Positions 1 through 9,499 of a stretch of DNA of 64,000 bases are shown here, piece after piece. The first letter of the stretch is position 1. Each line of letters begins with the position of its first letter. Made by a program: the position numbers and the translations under genes. The notes under the pieces were generated by a model. That model was given only the letters and a program-made list of their open reading frames with translations, did not search any database and had not been told where the DNA came from. The stretch is from Streptomyces sp. 6-11-2. GTDB lineage: Bacteria > Actinomycetota > Actinomycetes > Streptomycetales > Streptomycetaceae. Location of the stretch: contig NZ_BJOR01000001.1 of the NCBI RefSeq assembly GCF_006540305.1, positions 2,294,001 to 2,358,000 of the forward strand, in the 5' to 3' direction.

Positions 1-298
1 TGGCCTTCACCAGCGCGTTGTCCCGGGCGGCGGACACGGTCCACTCGGCGGCGGCGGTGAGCCGCTCACGCGGGTCGGCGGGGATGGTCAGTGCCCGGTC
101 GACCCCGATGAGATAGCCGTCCGCCTCCCGCCTGACCAGGGCCCGCGCGAACCCCTCCTTGCTGCCGAACTCGTTGTACAGCGTCTGCCGGGAGACCCCG
201 GCCGCCGCGGCCACGTCGACCATCCGCACCGCGGCCCACGGCCGCCGTGTCAGCGCCGTGTAGGCGGCGTCCAGCAGGGATTCCCGCGCTGCAGGCAT
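1..298 (-). CDS. TetR-family transcriptional regulator, N-terminal part (cut by window edge)
   Basis: Only the first 99 or so residues are in the window; the C-terminal ligand domain lies beyond base 1. The visible part begins MPAARESLLDAAYTAL and contains a typical TetR helix-turn-helix (VAAAAGVSRQTLYNEFGSK, about residues 34-52), so it should be a DNA-binding repressor. An ATGATG pair at 301-296 follows a GGGAGG Shine-Dalgarno; the second ATG (298) has the better spacing. It is divergent from the phosphatase gene at 505 with about 200 bp between them, so it may control itself and possibly that neighbour (inference). The ligand cannot be guessed. Confidence 0.85.
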   Translation of the reverse strand, partial: MPAARESLLDAAYTALTRRPWAAVRMVDVAAAAGVSRQTLYNEFGSKEGFARALVRREADGYLIGVDRALTIPADPRERLTAAAEWTVSAARDNALVKA

Positions 299-504
299 CA
301 TCGCCTCCCTGGGGCGAGCGGCTCTGCGCCCAGATTTGACGCCCCCGAACGCACTGTCAAGGGTCCGTGACAGCATGTGTGCGCCACCGCGGGCGTCGCG
401 CCCTCGCGGCCATGGGGCCTCTCCCGGTTCGCGCGGCACTTCCGCACACCGGGCCGCCCCGCCCCCCGTAGCCCCGTGTCGCCCCAGGCGGATACGGTTC
501 TCGC

Positions 505-1302
505 ATGCCGGACTACCTCGACGACCTGCGCCTGGCCCACGTCCTCGCGGACGCCGCCGACGCCGCCACCATGGACCGTTTCAAGGCCCTCGACCTCAAG
601 GTCGAGACGAAGCCGGACATGACCCCGGTCAGCGAAGCGGACAAGGCGGCGGAGGAACTCATCCGCGGCCAGTTGCAACGCGCCCGCCCCCGCGACGCGG
701 TCCTCGGCGAGGAGTACGGCATCGAGGGCACCGGCCCCCGCCGCTGGGTCGTCGACCCGATCGACGGCACCAAGAACTACGTGCGCGGCGTCCCGGTCTG
801 GGCCACGCTCATCTCCCTGATGGAGGCCGGCGCGGGCGGCTACCAGCCCGTCGTGGGTGTCGTCTCCGCCCCCGCCCTGGGCCGCCGCTGGTGGGCCGCC
901 AAGGGCCACGGTGCCTTCACGGGCCGCCGCCTGGCGCAGGCGAGCAGGCTCCAGGTGTCCCGCGTGGGGGAACTCGCGGACGCCTCCTTCGCGTACTCCT
1001 CGCTCGGCGGCTGGGAGGAGCAGGGCCGCCTGGACGGCTTCCTCGACCTGACCCGCGCGGTCTGGCGCACCCGTGCCTACGGCGACTTCTGGCCGTACAT
1101 GATGGTCGCCGAGGGCTCGGTCGACTTCTGCGCCGAGCCGGAGCTGTCCCTGTGGGACATGGCCGCGAACGCGATCATCGTGACCGAGGCCGGGGGCACC
1201 TTCACCGGCCTCGACGGCCGCCCCGGCCCGCACAGCGGCAACGCCGCCGCGTCCAACGGGCTGCTGCACGACGAGATGCTGGGGTATCTCAACCAGCGCT
1301 GA
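505..1302 (+). CDS. hisN: Inositol-monophosphatase-family phosphatase, probable histidinol-phosphatase
   Basis: 265-aa Mg-dependent phosphatase of the IMPase fold. The metal-binding signatures are visible: GEEYGIEG near residue 72, WVVDPIDGTKNYVRG near 82-96, and the C-terminal WDMAANAIIVTEAGG near 217. In actinobacteria members of this size are commonly assigned as HisN, which removes phosphate from L-histidinol phosphate in histidine synthesis; inositol-1-phosphatase activity is the main alternative and cannot be excluded from sequence. No convincing Shine-Dalgarno precedes the ATG; a -10-like TACGGT about 8 nt upstream suggests a leaderless or near-leaderless message (inference). No other his genes are nearby. 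Confidence 0.88.
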   Translation: MPDYLDDLRLAHVLADAADAATMDRFKALDLKVETKPDMTPVSEADKAAEELIRGQLQRARPRDAVLGEEYGIEGTGPRRWVVDPIDGTKNYVRGVPVWATLISLMEAGAGGYQPVVGVVSAPALGRRWWAAKGHGAFTGRRLAQASRLQVSRVGELADASFAYSSLGGWEEQGRLDGFLDLTRAVWRTRAYGDFWPYMMVAEGSVDFCAEPELSLWDMAANAIIVTEAGGTFTGLDGRPGPHSGNAAASNGLLHDEMLGYLNQR

Positions 1303-1479
1303 CGCGCGAGAGGGGACGCCTGCGCACGCCCCCGGCCGCCTGCGCACGCCCTCTTGTTGACCCCCGGTTTGCCTGAGACTCTGGGAGTTCCCCCACTTGT
1401 GAACTTGTGCAGTGCTCAACAGGCGCCGTCGGCGCCGGGCACGCATCAGCCGGATTCCCCGAGGAGGTGGCTCCATCCC

Positions 1480-1890
1480 ATGCTCGTCCGCGACGCCATG
1501 AGCACGGTGGTCCTCACCATCGGTCCCGCACACACCCTCCGACAGGCGGCGGCGCTGATGTCCGCGCGCCACGTCGGCGCCGCCGTCGTCCACGACCCGG
1601 ACGCAGGCGGCATCGGCATCCTCACCGAACGCGACGTCCTCAACTCCGTGGGCCTGGGCCAGAACCCGGACACGGAGCGCGTACACGCGCACACCACCAC
1701 GGACGTCGTGTTCGCCGCGCCGTCCTGGACCCTGGAGGAGGCGGCGCGGGCCATGACCCGCGGCGGCTTCCGGCACCTCATCGTCCTGGACCACGACGAG
1801 CCGGCGGGCATCGTCTCGGTCCGCGACATCATCCGCTGCTGGGCGCCGGTCCGGCAGCACGCTGCGGCCGCGGGCGCGGGCACGGCCTGA
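1480..1890 (+). CDS. CBS-domain pair protein
   Basis: 136-aa protein made almost entirely of two CBS motifs (about residues 7-60 and 75-128), beginning MLVRDAMSTVVLTIGP and ending with an Ala-rich tail. Free-standing CBS pairs bind adenosyl ligands such as AMP, ATP or SAM and act as sensors of energy state; no effector domain is present, so any partner acts in trans. The reading frame is open upstream to 1354, but the start at 1480 is preceded by GAGGAGG at the right distance and begins exactly at the CBS fold, so I chose it. It is followed by a strong hairpin terminator shared with the convergent catalase gene. Confidence 0.85.
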   Translation: MLVRDAMSTVVLTIGPAHTLRQAAALMSARHVGAAVVHDPDAGGIGILTERDVLNSVGLGQNPDTERVHAHTTTDVVFAAPSWTLEEAARAMTRGGFRHLIVLDHDEPAGIVSVRDIIRCWAPVRQHAAAAGAGTA

Positions 1891-1898
1891 GCGCACGC

Positions 1899-1934
1899 CG
1901 GCGGGCCGGGCCCCCGAAGGGACCCGGCCCGCCG
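1899..1934. terminator. Bidirectional hairpin terminator between CBS gene and catA
   Basis: Perfect 12-bp inverted repeat CGGCGGGCCGGG / CCCGGCCCGCCG with a 12-nt loop, lying between two convergent stop codons. There is no U-tract, as is common in Streptomyces. Confidence 0.75.
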
Positions 1935-1962
1935 TCCACAACAAGCGGTCCAGTGCTGGAGA

Positions 1963-3414
1963 TCAGCCGCGCAGGGCTTGGACCGCGGCCTCCAGCCGCT
2001 TGCCGAAGTCGTCGTCCGCCTGACGGAAGTTGCCGATCGCGCGCTCGGCGATGTCCTCGCGCGAGACCTGCGAGATCGCGCCCGCCAGGTTGCCGATCAG
2101 TCGCTCCTTCTCCTCGTCCGACATCAGACGGTAGAGGTTGCCGGCCTGGACGAAGTCGTTGTCCTCTGCGTGGACCGCCGCCTCGTGGTCACCGGTGACG
2201 CCGGAGACCGGAACGGGCTGCCACAGCGGCCGGTCCGTCTGGAACGGCCCGCCGAAGCTGTTCGGCTCGTAGTTCTTCGCACCCTTGTGGCGGCCGTCGT
2301 ACAGGTAGCCGTCACGGGAGTTGGTGCGCGCCTCGGTGGCGTGCGGACGGTTCACCGGCAGGTGGTCGGCGTTGATGCCGACGCGGTAGCGGTGGGCGTC
2401 GCCGTACGCGAAGAGGCGGCCCTGGAGCATCTTGTCCGGGGAGGGACCGATGCCCGGCACGAAGTGGGCGGGGCTGAAGATCGACTGCTCGACCTCGGCG
2501 AAGATGTTCTCCGGGTTGCGGTTGAGCTCCAGCTTGCCGATCTCGATCGGCGGGTAGTCCTCGTGCGGCCACACCTTGGTGAGGTCGAACGGGTTGAAGC
2601 GGTAGGTCGCCGCGTCGGCCGCCGGCATGATCTGCACCTGCACGGTCCAGGTCGGGTACTCGCCGCGCTCGATGGCCTCACGCAGGTCGCGCTGGTGGGA
2701 GTCGGGGTCCTCACCGGCGAGCCGGGCGGCCTCCTCGGCGGTGAGGCTCTTGATCCCCTGGTCGGTCTTGAAGTGGTACTTGACCCAGAAGACCTCGCCG
2801 GCCTCGTTGCTCCACTGGTAGGTGTGGGAGCCGTAGCCGTTCATGTGCCGGTACGACGCCGGGATGCCGCGGTCGCCGAACAGCCAGGTCACCTGGTGCG
2901 TCGACTCCGGAGACAGGCCCCAGAAGTCCCAGACGTTGTCCGCCTCCTGGCTGCCCGTGTACGGGTCGCGCTTCTGGGTGTGGATGAAGTCGGGGAACTT
3001 GATGGCGTCCTTGATGAAGAACACCGGGGTGTTGTTGCCGACGAGGTCGTAGTTGCCCTCCTCGGTGTAGAACTTCAGCGCGAAGCCGCGGGGGTCGCGG
3101 ACCGCGTCGGCGGCGCCGAGGTTGCCCGCCACGGTCGAGAAGCGGAGGAAGGTCTCCGTCTGCTTGCCGACCTCGGAGAGGAACGTGGCACGCGTGTACG
3201 TGGTGACGTCGGCCGTGACCGTGAAGGTGCCGTAGGCGCCGGCGCCACGGGCGTGCACCACACGCTCCGGGATGCGCTCGCGGTTGAAGTGGGCGAGCTT
3301 CTCCAGCAGGAGCTGGTCCTGGACGAGCACCGGGCCGCCGACACCCGCCGTCTCGCTGTTCTGGTTGTCGGCAACCGGAGCACCGGCCTCCGTCGTGAGC
3401 GGCCCCTGGGTCAC
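1963..3414 (-). CDS. catA: Monofunctional haem catalase (small-subunit type)
   Basis: 483-aa catalase that dismutates hydrogen peroxide in the cytoplasm. The distal haem histidine is in [18 protein letters not shown] (about residue 56), the distal Asn in [14 protein letters not shown], and the proximal Tyr haem ligand in [14 protein letters not shown] (about residue 340). The length fits the small-subunit clade; there is no flavodoxin-like C-terminal extension. The GTG start at 3414 follows a good AGGAGG. It is divergent from a Fur-family gene 143 bp away, the arrangement known for catA and its H2O2-sensing repressor CatR in Streptomyces, and an operator-like palindrome sits inside its promoter. 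Confidence 0.95.
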   Translation of the reverse strand: MTQGPLTTEAGAPVADNQNSETAGVGGPVLVQDQLLLEKLAHFNRERIPERVVHARGAGAYGTFTVTADVTTYTRATFLSEVGKQTETFLRFSTVAGNLGAADAVRDPRGFALKFYTEEGNYDLVGNNTPVFFIKDAIKFPDFIHTQKRDPYTGSQEADNVWDFWGLSPESTHQVTWLFGDRGIPASYRHMNGYGSHTYQWSNEAGEVFWVKYHFKTDQGIKSLTAEEAARLAGEDPDSHQRDLREAIERGEYPTWTVQVQIMPAADAATYRFNPFDLTKVWPHEDYPPIEIGKLELNRNPENIFAEVEQSIFSPAHFVPGIGPSPDKMLQGRLFAYGDAHRYRVGINADHLPVNRPHATEARTNSRDGYLYDGRHKGAKNYEPNSFGGPFQTDRPLWQPVPVSGVTGDHEAAVHAEDNDFVQAGNLYRLMSDEEKERLIGNLAGAISQVSREDIAERAIGNFRQADDDFGKRLEAAVQALRG

Positions 3415-3468
3415 GTCGCCTCCTGGGTCATTTCCATCGTGCCTGTCTCTTGGCCAAAGCCAGTCTCG

Positions 3469-3496
3469 ATCCTACAATGGACTTAATCCAAGTCAA
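3469..3496 (-). promoter_or_regulatory. catA promoter with overlapping palindromic operator candidate
   Basis: On the minus strand TTGACT (3496-3491) and TAGGAT (3474-3469) are separated by 16 bp, a good vegetative-type promoter for catA. The spacer contains the perfect inverted repeat GACTT-N5-AAGTC (3480-3494), which reaches into the -35. A Fur-family dimer bound there would block polymerase. CatR regulating catA is known; that this palindrome is its site is my inference. Confidence 0.65.
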
Positions 3497-3557
3497 GTGG
3501 AGCTCCAAAGTCACACTGGTTCGGGAACTATTTCCCCTTGCTGTTAGGCTGGTCGGT

Positions 3558-3974
3558 ATGAGTGACCTTCTGGAACGGCTGCGCGGACGCGGATGGCGGA
3601 TGACCGCGCAGCGGCGCGTGGTGGCCGAGGTCCTCGACGGCGAACACGTCCACCTGACGGCCGACGAGGTCCACGCCAGGGCTGTCGCCAAGCTGCCCGA
3701 GATCTCCCGGGCGACCGTCTACAACACGCTGGGCGAGCTGGTCTCCCTCGGCGAGGTCCTGGAAGTCGCCACGGACAAGCGCGCCAAGCGGTACGACCCC
3801 AACGCGCACCAGCCGCACCACCACCTGGTCTGCGCCGGCTGCGGCGCGATCCGCGACGTCCATCCGAGCGGCAACCCGCTGGCCGACCTGCCCGACTCGG
3901 AGCGCTTCGGCTTCACGGTCTCGGACGTGGAGGTCACGTACCGCGGCCTCTGCCCGAACTGCGCGGCGGCCTGA
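3558..3974 (+). CDS. catR: Fur/PerR-family repressor, CatR-type
   Basis: 138-aa Fur-superfamily metalloregulator. An N-terminal winged helix (about 1-80, with RMTAQRRVVAEVL) is followed by the dimerisation domain with the His-rich metal site HQPHHHLVCAGCG near residue 90 and a C-terminal CPNC, giving the two CxxC pairs of the structural zinc. Divergence from catA argues for the H2O2-responsive CatR role rather than iron (Fur) or zinc (Zur) sensing. The ATG at 3558 has no clear SD, but TAGGCT ends only 7 nt upstream (3545-3550), so the message may be leaderless. The frame is open back to 3450; that extension would run through the operator and is unlikely. Confidence 0.9.
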   Translation: MSDLLERLRGRGWRMTAQRRVVAEVLDGEHVHLTADEVHARAVAKLPEISRATVYNTLGELVSLGEVLEVATDKRAKRYDPNAHQPHHHLVCAGCGAIRDVHPSGNPLADLPDSERFGFTVSDVEVTYRGLCPNCAAA

Positions 3975-3987
3975 CGGCCACACTCGT

Positions 3988-4034
3988 GAAAGAAGGACCC
4001 CCGGCACCTCGACGGTGCCGGGGGTCCTTCTTTC
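3988..4034. terminator. Strong hairpin terminator after catR
   Basis: Perfect 21-bp stem (GAAAGAAGGACCCCC... paired with ...GGGGGTCCTTCTTTC) with a 5-nt loop; the CTTTC arm supplies a short U-rich end, and the mirror strand does likewise. Confidence 0.85.
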
Positions 4035-4068
4035 GTGATCCGCCCCGGGAAGCACGCCCCCGGAAACA

Positions 4069-4106
4069 CCGAGGGCCGGAATCCTTGATCGGATTCCGGC
4101 CCTCGG
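4069..4106 (-). terminator. Terminator of the initiator tRNA
   Basis: Perfect 16-bp stem CCGAGGGCCGGAATCC / GGATTCCGGCCCTCGG with a 6-nt loop, just downstream of the tRNA 3' end on the minus strand. Confidence 0.8.
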
Positions 4107-4113
4107 CCTTCAG

Positions 4114-4187
4114 TAGCGGGGACAGGATTTGAACCTGCGACCTCTGGGTTATGAGCCCAGCGAGCTACCGAGCTGCTCCACCCCGCG
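4114..4187 (-). tRNA. Initiator tRNA-fMet (CAU)
   Basis: Reverse complement begins CGCGGGGTGGAGCAG and folds as a standard cloverleaf of 74 nt. The anticodon arm GGG-CTCATAA-CCC carries the three G:C pairs typical of initiators, with anticodon CAU. Position 1 is C and position 72 is U, so the first pair is unpaired, as needed for formylation and to avoid EF-Tu. The 3' end reads CUACUG, so CCA is not encoded. Confidence 0.95.
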
Positions 4188-4199
4188 TCGGTGAATGCA

Positions 4200-4229
4200 A
4201 CATTACGTGAACGGCGGACCGAGAAGCAA
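4200..4229 (-). promoter_or_regulatory. Promoter of the initiator tRNA
   Basis: On the minus strand TTGCTT (4229-4224) and TAATGT (4205-4200) are spaced by 18 bp, placing the start a few bases before the tRNA 5' end at 4187. Confidence 0.55.
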
Positions 4230-4257
4230 ATCGTTCACGGGGACGACGGTGATCACG

Positions 4258-6099
4258 TCAGGCCGACAGCTCCTCGCGCAGCGCGTCCCGCAGCCGGGCG
4301 GCCCGCTGGGCGACCTCCGCCGGCCCCAGTGCCACGGCCCGGTCGGCCCACCCCTGCCCCTCGGCCAGCTCGCCGCGCCGCGCGTGCACCAGGGCGAGCC
4401 GCAGTGCCGCCCGCCCGTGCCCGGCGTCGGCCGCCCGCGCCCACCACACGGCCGCCTCGGGCTCACTGCCCTCCCGGGCGAGCAGCAGTCCCAGGTTGAA
4501 GGCGCCGTTGCGGGACCCGGACTCCGCCGCCCTGCGGTACCACCGCGCCGCCTCGACCGCGTCCCCACGGGCCGCGGCCAGCATCCCGACCCGCACCTGC
4601 GCGCGCCGGTGCCCCTGGCCGGCCGCCCGCTCGTACCACTCCTCGCACTCGGTCTTCTCCTGGATCGCCGGCTCCCCGAGCCCGTGCGCGGGCGCCGGCG
4701 GCCGCCGGGCGTCAAGCACGGTGGCCAGCCGGTACGCGGCCTCCGCGCTCCCGCCGCCGGCCGCGCACCGCAGGTGCCGCTCGGCCGCCCGCTCGTCGCC
4801 CGCCCGCAGCCGGGCGATCCCCACCTGCAACGCGGCCTCCGTGTGCCCGGCCGCAGCCGCCCGCTCGTACCACCGCAGGGCCTGGGCGTCCAGGTTCCGC
4901 CCGGCGTAGAGAATCCCCAGGTTGAACGCGGCGTCGACGCTCCCGGCCTCCGCCGCCTTGGAGAACCACGGCTCGGCGCCGCCGGTGTCCCCGCCCTGGA
5001 GCAGCAGGACGGCCAGCGCGTTCGACGCCTCCCGGTGCCCGGCGTAGGCCGCGCGCCGGTACCACTGCTCGGCCTGCGCGGTACGGCCCTGCTCGGCACA
5101 GAGCAGCCCGAGGTTGTAGGCGCCGTTGATGTCGCCCGCGTCCATCGCCGCCCGGTACCACCGCTCGGCGGTCTGCGTCTCGCCGCGCTCGGCGTGCAGC
5201 GCGCCCAGCGCGTTCGCCGCGTTGCCGTCGCCGTCCTGCGCGGCTCTCAGCCACCACAGGGCGGCGCTCTCGGCGTCACCGGCGTCCCGCAGCAGGAACC
5301 CGAGCGCGCAGGCGGCCCTGGCCTCGCCGTCCTTGGCGGAGGTCAGGTACCAGCGGCCGGCCTCCTTGAGGTCGCCGCGCCGCTCCAGGATGGCGCCCAG
5401 GTGCAGGGCGGCCCGCCGGTGTCCGCGCGCCGCGGCCTGGCGGTACCACTGCTCCGCCTCCGCCATCAGCCCGGCACCGTCACCGCCGGGCTTCCCCCCG
5501 GCCCGCCGGTCCAGCGCCCGCGCCAGCCGGTACTCCGCCTCCCGGTGCCCCCGCTCCGCGGCGACCCGCATCCAGCGCTCGGCCCCGGTGTCGCCGCGGT
5601 GCTCCAGGAGGTCGGCGAGGACGTAGGCGCCGAGGACGTGCCCCTGCTCGGCGGACTGGCGCAGCCAGTATTCGGCAGCGGGCTCGTCGCCGCGCTCGCG
5701 GTGGTGCCGCCCGAGCGCGTGCGCGGCCGCCGCGGATCCGGCGACGGCGGCGATACGCCACCACCCGGCGGCCTCGTCGGCGTATCCGCGCTGGTGGAGC
5801 AGGACTCCCAGGTTGTTGGCCGCGGCGCGGTCACCGCCCGCGGTGGCGGAGCGCAGATGGGGTTCGGCTCCGTCGAGATCGCCGCGGCGCAGCAGCATGG
5901 CCCCGAGGACGCTCATGGCCTCGACGTCGCCCGCCTCGGCGGCGAGGCGACGGCGCGCCAGCTCCGCGGCCTCGTCGGCGGCCGCCACGGACTCGTCCCG
6001 GGTCTCGTCCCGGGCTTCGCCTCCGGTCTCCTTGGAGTCGGAAGCCTGCACAAATCGCCCCGTCCCGAACAGAGTTGCCTTGTCCCCCATAACGTCCAT
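4258..6099 (-). CDS. Sel1/TPR-repeat protein
   Basis: 613-aa protein of about fifteen 36-residue Sel1-like/TPR repeats running from about residue 60 to the end; the consensus A-x-x-W-Y-R-x-A-A-x-x-G-H-x-x-A recurs (for example AEQWYRQAAARGHRRAAL). It has no signal peptide, membrane segment or catalytic domain. Such solenoids bind other proteins, and in actinobacteria they often accompany signalling or secretion systems, but no partner is evident here. The ATG at 6099 follows AGGTGGTG; an alternative ATG lies three codons in. The N-terminal 50 residues are charged and of low complexity. Confidence 0.85.
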   Translation of the reverse strand: MDVMGDKATLFGTGRFVQASDSKETGGEARDETRDESVAAADEAAELARRRLAAEAGDVEAMSVLGAMLLRRGDLDGAEPHLRSATAGGDRAAANNLGVLLHQRGYADEAAGWWRIAAVAGSAAAAHALGRHHRERGDEPAAEYWLRQSAEQGHVLGAYVLADLLEHRGDTGAERWMRVAAERGHREAEYRLARALDRRAGGKPGGDGAGLMAEAEQWYRQAAARGHRRAALHLGAILERRGDLKEAGRWYLTSAKDGEARAACALGFLLRDAGDAESAALWWLRAAQDGDGNAANALGALHAERGETQTAERWYRAAMDAGDINGAYNLGLLCAEQGRTAQAEQWYRRAAYAGHREASNALAVLLLQGGDTGGAEPWFSKAAEAGSVDAAFNLGILYAGRNLDAQALRWYERAAAAGHTEAALQVGIARLRAGDERAAERHLRCAAGGGSAEAAYRLATVLDARRPPAPAHGLGEPAIQEKTECEEWYERAAGQGHRRAQVRVGMLAAARGDAVEAARWYRRAAESGSRNGAFNLGLLLAREGSEPEAAVWWARAADAGHGRAALRLALVHARRGELAEGQGWADRAVALGPAEVAQRAARLRDALREELSA

Positions 6100-6266
6100 C
6101 GTCGCACCACCTGCAACCCGGGTACATCTGTAATACCCCAGCCAGTGAGGTCACTTCAGCGTTTTGTCGACATGCCCACAGAGAGACAAGTCAAACACAG
6201 ATCGCCCAACTCCCCACGGTGGCACGGCCGCCGGGCACGTCGGCACATGCGTTCGCCCACGGCGAA

Positions 6267-6297
6267 GGGCCCGGATCCGCGGTACGGATCCGGGCCC
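6267..6297. terminator. Hairpin terminator after the UPF0182 gene
   Basis: Perfect 13-bp inverted repeat GGGCCCGGATCCG / CGGATCCGGGCCC with a 5-nt loop, 20 bp past the stop of the minus-strand UPF0182 gene. Confidence 0.75.
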
Positions 6298-6317
6298 TCG
6301 GGCTCGACGGGGAGCGA

Positions 6318-9300
6318 TCAGCCCCCGCTCGGGCTACCGCTCGGACTGCTGTCCGGTGCCGGACCGGCGCTCGCACCCGGGCTCGCGCCACCCTTGCCGT
6401 CAGTGGCCTTGCCGTCGGCGGGCTTGCCGCTGCCGCCGGCCTTCCCCGCCTGCGCCTGCGCGTCCTCGGCCCGCTTCAGCGCGTCCTGAAGGTCCTTCTG
6501 TGCCTGGCCGTACGCCTGCCAGTCACCGTTCTTCAGGGCGGTCTGACCGTCGTCGAAGGCCTTCTGGGCGTCCTTCAACGCCTCCTGGACCGTCGGGTTG
6601 TTCGACGGCGGCGGCTTGGTCTCGCCACTGCCGGTCCCACCGCCGCCGGTCTCGGAGCCGGGCGGCTCGGTGGTCGAACCCTCCGTGCCGAAGACCTTGT
6701 TGAGCGCCTTGTCGAGCGTGTCCTCGAACGCGGTGTTCCCGCCGTACGTCACCAGGACCTTGCGCAGCAAGGGGTACTTGAGCCCGCCGCCACGCAGGTA
6801 GACCGGCTCCACGTAGAGCAGTCCGCCGTCGAGCGGCACCGTCAGCAGGTTGCCGTACTCGACCTCCGAGTCGCCGCCCTTCAGCAGCCGGATGGACTCG
6901 GCGATGGAGGGTTCGGAGTTGAACTGGCTCTGCACCCGCTTCGGGCCGTCGATCGTCTTGCCCGTCGGCAGCTTCAGGATGCTGATCTTGCCGTAATCGC
7001 TCGTGTTCGCGTCGGCGTTGACCGTCATGAACGCGCTCAGGTTGTCACGGCCGTTCGGCGTCATCGTCGTCGTCAGCGAGAACGTCTGCGACGACTCACC
7101 GGGCATCTTGAGGCTCAGGTAGTACGGCGGCACCGCGTCGCCCGACTTGTTGGTCGGGTCGTTGGGGATCTGCCACACCTCGCTGCCGCTGAGGAAGGTC
7201 TGCGCGTCCGTGACGTGGTAGCGCGTGAGCAGCTCGCGCTGCACCTTGAACAGGTCCTGCGGATACCGGATGTGGGACATCAGCTCCGGAGAGATGTCCT
7301 TCTTCGGCTCGACCGTGCCCGGGAACGCCTTCATCCAGGTCTTCAGGACCGGGTCCTTGGTGTCCCATTGGTACAGCTTGACCTCGCCCGTGTAGGCGTC
7401 GACGGTCGCCTTCACCGAGTTGCGGATGTAGTTGACCTGGTTCTGCTGGGCCACCACCCGCTGGTTGTTGGCGGCGGTCAGCGAGTCCAGCGTCGTGTCA
7501 CCGAGGGTGGTGCGCGAGGCGTACGGATAGCCGTTGGTGGTCGTGTAGGCGTCGACGATCCACTGGACCCGTCCGTCGACCACCGCCGGGTACGAGACCC
7601 CGTCGATCGTCAGCCACGGGGCGACCGCCTCGACGCGCTGCTTGGGCGTGCGGTTGTACAGGATGCGCGAGCCGTCGCCGATCGCACCGGAGTAGAGGAT
7701 CTGCGGCTCGCTGAACGCCATCGCGTACGCGGCCCGGTTCAGCGGGTTGGAGAGGCTGACCCCGCTGTCGCCCTTGTAGCTGGTGGTCTTCTCACCGCTG
7801 TCGTCGGAGTAGTCGATCTCCTTCTGGGGACCGCCGACGATGGAGTAGGTGGTGGTCTTCTCGCCGTAGTAGATCCGCTGCTGGTACCGCGGGAGGTCGC
7901 CCGTGGACGGCAGGTTGTACTCGGTGAACACCGGGCGGCCCTCGGAGTCGGCCTCGGTGCCCTTGGCCGCGACCACGCCGTAGCCGTGGGTGTAGCGGAA
8001 GTGGTCGTTGATCCAGTTGTTCTTCGGGATCCCGGCGAGGTTCAGCTCGCGCAGGCCGATGACGGTGTCCTGGACCTTGCCGTCCTTGGTCTTGTACCGG
8101 TCGACGGCCAGGTTGGACGGGAAGCCGTAGTAGTTGCGCACCTGCTGGAGCTGCTCGAACGTCGGCGACACGATGTTCGGGTCCATCAGCCGGTAACTGG
8201 CCGCGTCGACGGCCGCGTCCCGCAGCTTCGCCTTGTCCTGGGTGCTGCTCGTGCCCGCGTAGTCGGCGACCTTGGAGTCGTCGATGCCGTACGCCTCACG
8301 GGTCGCCTTGAGGTTCTTCTGGACGTACGGGGCTTCCTTGGCCTGCTCGTTGGGCTCGACCTGGAACTTCTGCACGATCGCCGGGTACAGGCCGCCGATG
8401 AGTATGGCCGAGAGCACCATCAGGCCGAAGCCGATGACCGGCAGCTGCCAGGTGCGCCGCCACAGGGTGGCGAAGAACAGCAGCGCGCAGATGACGGCGA
8501 TGCAGAACAGGATCGTCTTGGCCGGCAGATAGGCGTTGGCGTCGACGTACCTCAGGCCCGTCCAGTTGCCGGTCGCCTTGAAGTCGCTCGACTTCACCGC
8601 CAGTCCGTACCGGTCGAGCCAGTAGGCCACCGCCTTCAGCGTCACGAAGACGCCGAGGAGTACCGACAGGTGCCCGGTCACCGCGGCCGTGGCACGCGCG
8701 CCGGGGCTGGTGACGCGCAGCCCGCCGTACAGGTAGTGCGTGAGCACCGCGGCGATCAGGGACAGGATCGTGGCGGCGAAGCCGAAGCCCAGCAGGAAGC
8801 GGTACCAGGGCAGGTCGAAGGCGTAGAAGGAGACGTCCAGGTGGAACTGCGGGTCCTGCTTGCCGAACGGCACGCCGTTGACCCACATCAGCCAGGTCCG
8901 CCACTCGCTCGCGGCGGAGGCACCGGCGATCAGCCCGACGAGCGCCGTGATGCCGCACAGCAGCCACTTCTTGTACGGCGCGATGCTCATCCGGTAGCGG
9001 TCCAGGCTCTGCTGCTCCATCGACATGGCGCTCAGCGGCGGCCGCAGCCGGTGCGCCAGCCAGATGTTCAGGCCGACCGCGGCCGCCATCAGCAGGCCGA
9101 AGACGAAGAACAGTCCGATCTTGGTCCACAGTGTGGTGGTGAACACGGACGAGTAGTGCACCGACCGGTACCACAGCCAGTCCGTCCAGAAGCCCGCGAA
9201 CATGGCGAAGACCATGCCGAGGACGGCGAGGACGCCCAGTGTCATGAGCAGGGTCCTGGCACGCCGGGACGGACGGCCCACTCTCATCCGCGGCCCTGTC

Positions 9301-9335
9301 GGGCCTCCGCCGCGGTCCGGCATCTGGAAAGCCAA
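6318..9335 (-). CDS. UPF0182-family large integral membrane protein
   Basis: About 1005-aa UPF0182 protein. The N-terminal third has seven or so membrane helices (for example [20 protein letters not shown], then [20 protein letters not shown]), followed by a long extracytoplasmic domain of about 550 residues and a Pro/Gly/Ser-rich, charged tail ([15 protein letters not shown] and a coiled-coil-like [21 protein letters not shown] stretch). The function is not known; homologues are widespread in actinobacteria. Start choice: TTG at 9335 has GAGGTG 6 nt upstream; ATG at 9323 (MPDRGGG) and GTG at 9344 are alternatives. It is divergent from the PPA1309 gene. Confidence 0.9.
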   Translation of the reverse strand: MAFQMPDRGGGPTGPRMRVGRPSRRARTLLMTLGVLAVLGMVFAMFAGFWTDWLWYRSVHYSSVFTTTLWTKIGLFFVFGLLMAAAVGLNIWLAHRLRPPLSAMSMEQQSLDRYRMSIAPYKKWLLCGITALVGLIAGASAASEWRTWLMWVNGVPFGKQDPQFHLDVSFYAFDLPWYRFLLGFGFAATILSLIAAVLTHYLYGGLRVTSPGARATAAVTGHLSVLLGVFVTLKAVAYWLDRYGLAVKSSDFKATGNWTGLRYVDANAYLPAKTILFCIAVICALLFFATLWRRTWQLPVIGFGLMVLSAILIGGLYPAIVQKFQVEPNEQAKEAPYVQKNLKATREAYGIDDSKVADYAGTSSTQDKAKLRDAAVDAASYRLMDPNIVSPTFEQLQQVRNYYGFPSNLAVDRYKTKDGKVQDTVIGLRELNLAGIPKNNWINDHFRYTHGYGVVAAKGTEADSEGRPVFTEYNLPSTGDLPRYQQRIYYGEKTTTYSIVGGPQKEIDYSDDSGEKTTSYKGDSGVSLSNPLNRAAYAMAFSEPQILYSGAIGDGSRILYNRTPKQRVEAVAPWLTIDGVSYPAVVDGRVQWIVDAYTTTNGYPYASRTTLGDTTLDSLTAANNQRVVAQQNQVNYIRNSVKATVDAYTGEVKLYQWDTKDPVLKTWMKAFPGTVEPKKDISPELMSHIRYPQDLFKVQRELLTRYHVTDAQTFLSGSEVWQIPNDPTNKSGDAVPPYYLSLKMPGESSQTFSLTTTMTPNGRDNLSAFMTVNADANTSDYGKISILKLPTGKTIDGPKRVQSQFNSEPSIAESIRLLKGGDSEVEYGNLLTVPLDGGLLYVEPVYLRGGGLKYPLLRKVLVTYGGNTAFEDTLDKALNKVFGTEGSTTEPPGSETGGGGTGSGETKPPPSNNPTVQEALKDAQKAFDDGQTALKNGDWQAYGQAQKDLQDALKRAEDAQAQAGKAGGSGKPADGKATDGKGGASPGASAGPAPDSSPSGSPSGG

Positions 9336-9499
9336 GGTGTGCACCTCGAAAATCGCTGTTGATTCGGTTTCGTTGCGTCAGGCCCCCGAGTCCGTGGACC
9401 GTACGGTGGGCCCCCGGAATCGTGGGCCCACACCTATGCAACTTACTCACCGTTTACTCGGTTCCCGATTCCGCCCAGGAACGAGGCAGGATTGTGACC

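Noticed and set aside
1317..1352. Direct repeat CGCCTGCGCACGCCC after the phosphatase gene
   Set aside because: Only two short copies, no further structure; common in GC-rich intergenic DNA.
298..1944. 548-codon minus-strand ORF over the phosphatase and CBS genes
   Set aside because: Antisense shadow; both plus-strand genes have catalytic or ligand-binding motifs and good starts.
4195..6489. 764-codon ORF on the plus strand opposite the Sel1/TPR gene
   Set aside because: Pro/Arg/Gly-rich antisense shadow caused by GC bias; the minus strand carries clear repeats and an SD.
6219..9362. 1047-codon plus-strand ORF opposite UPF0182
   Set aside because: Antisense shadow; composition is Arg/Val/Leu/Asp of the kind given by rc codons of GC3-rich genes, no domain is visible.
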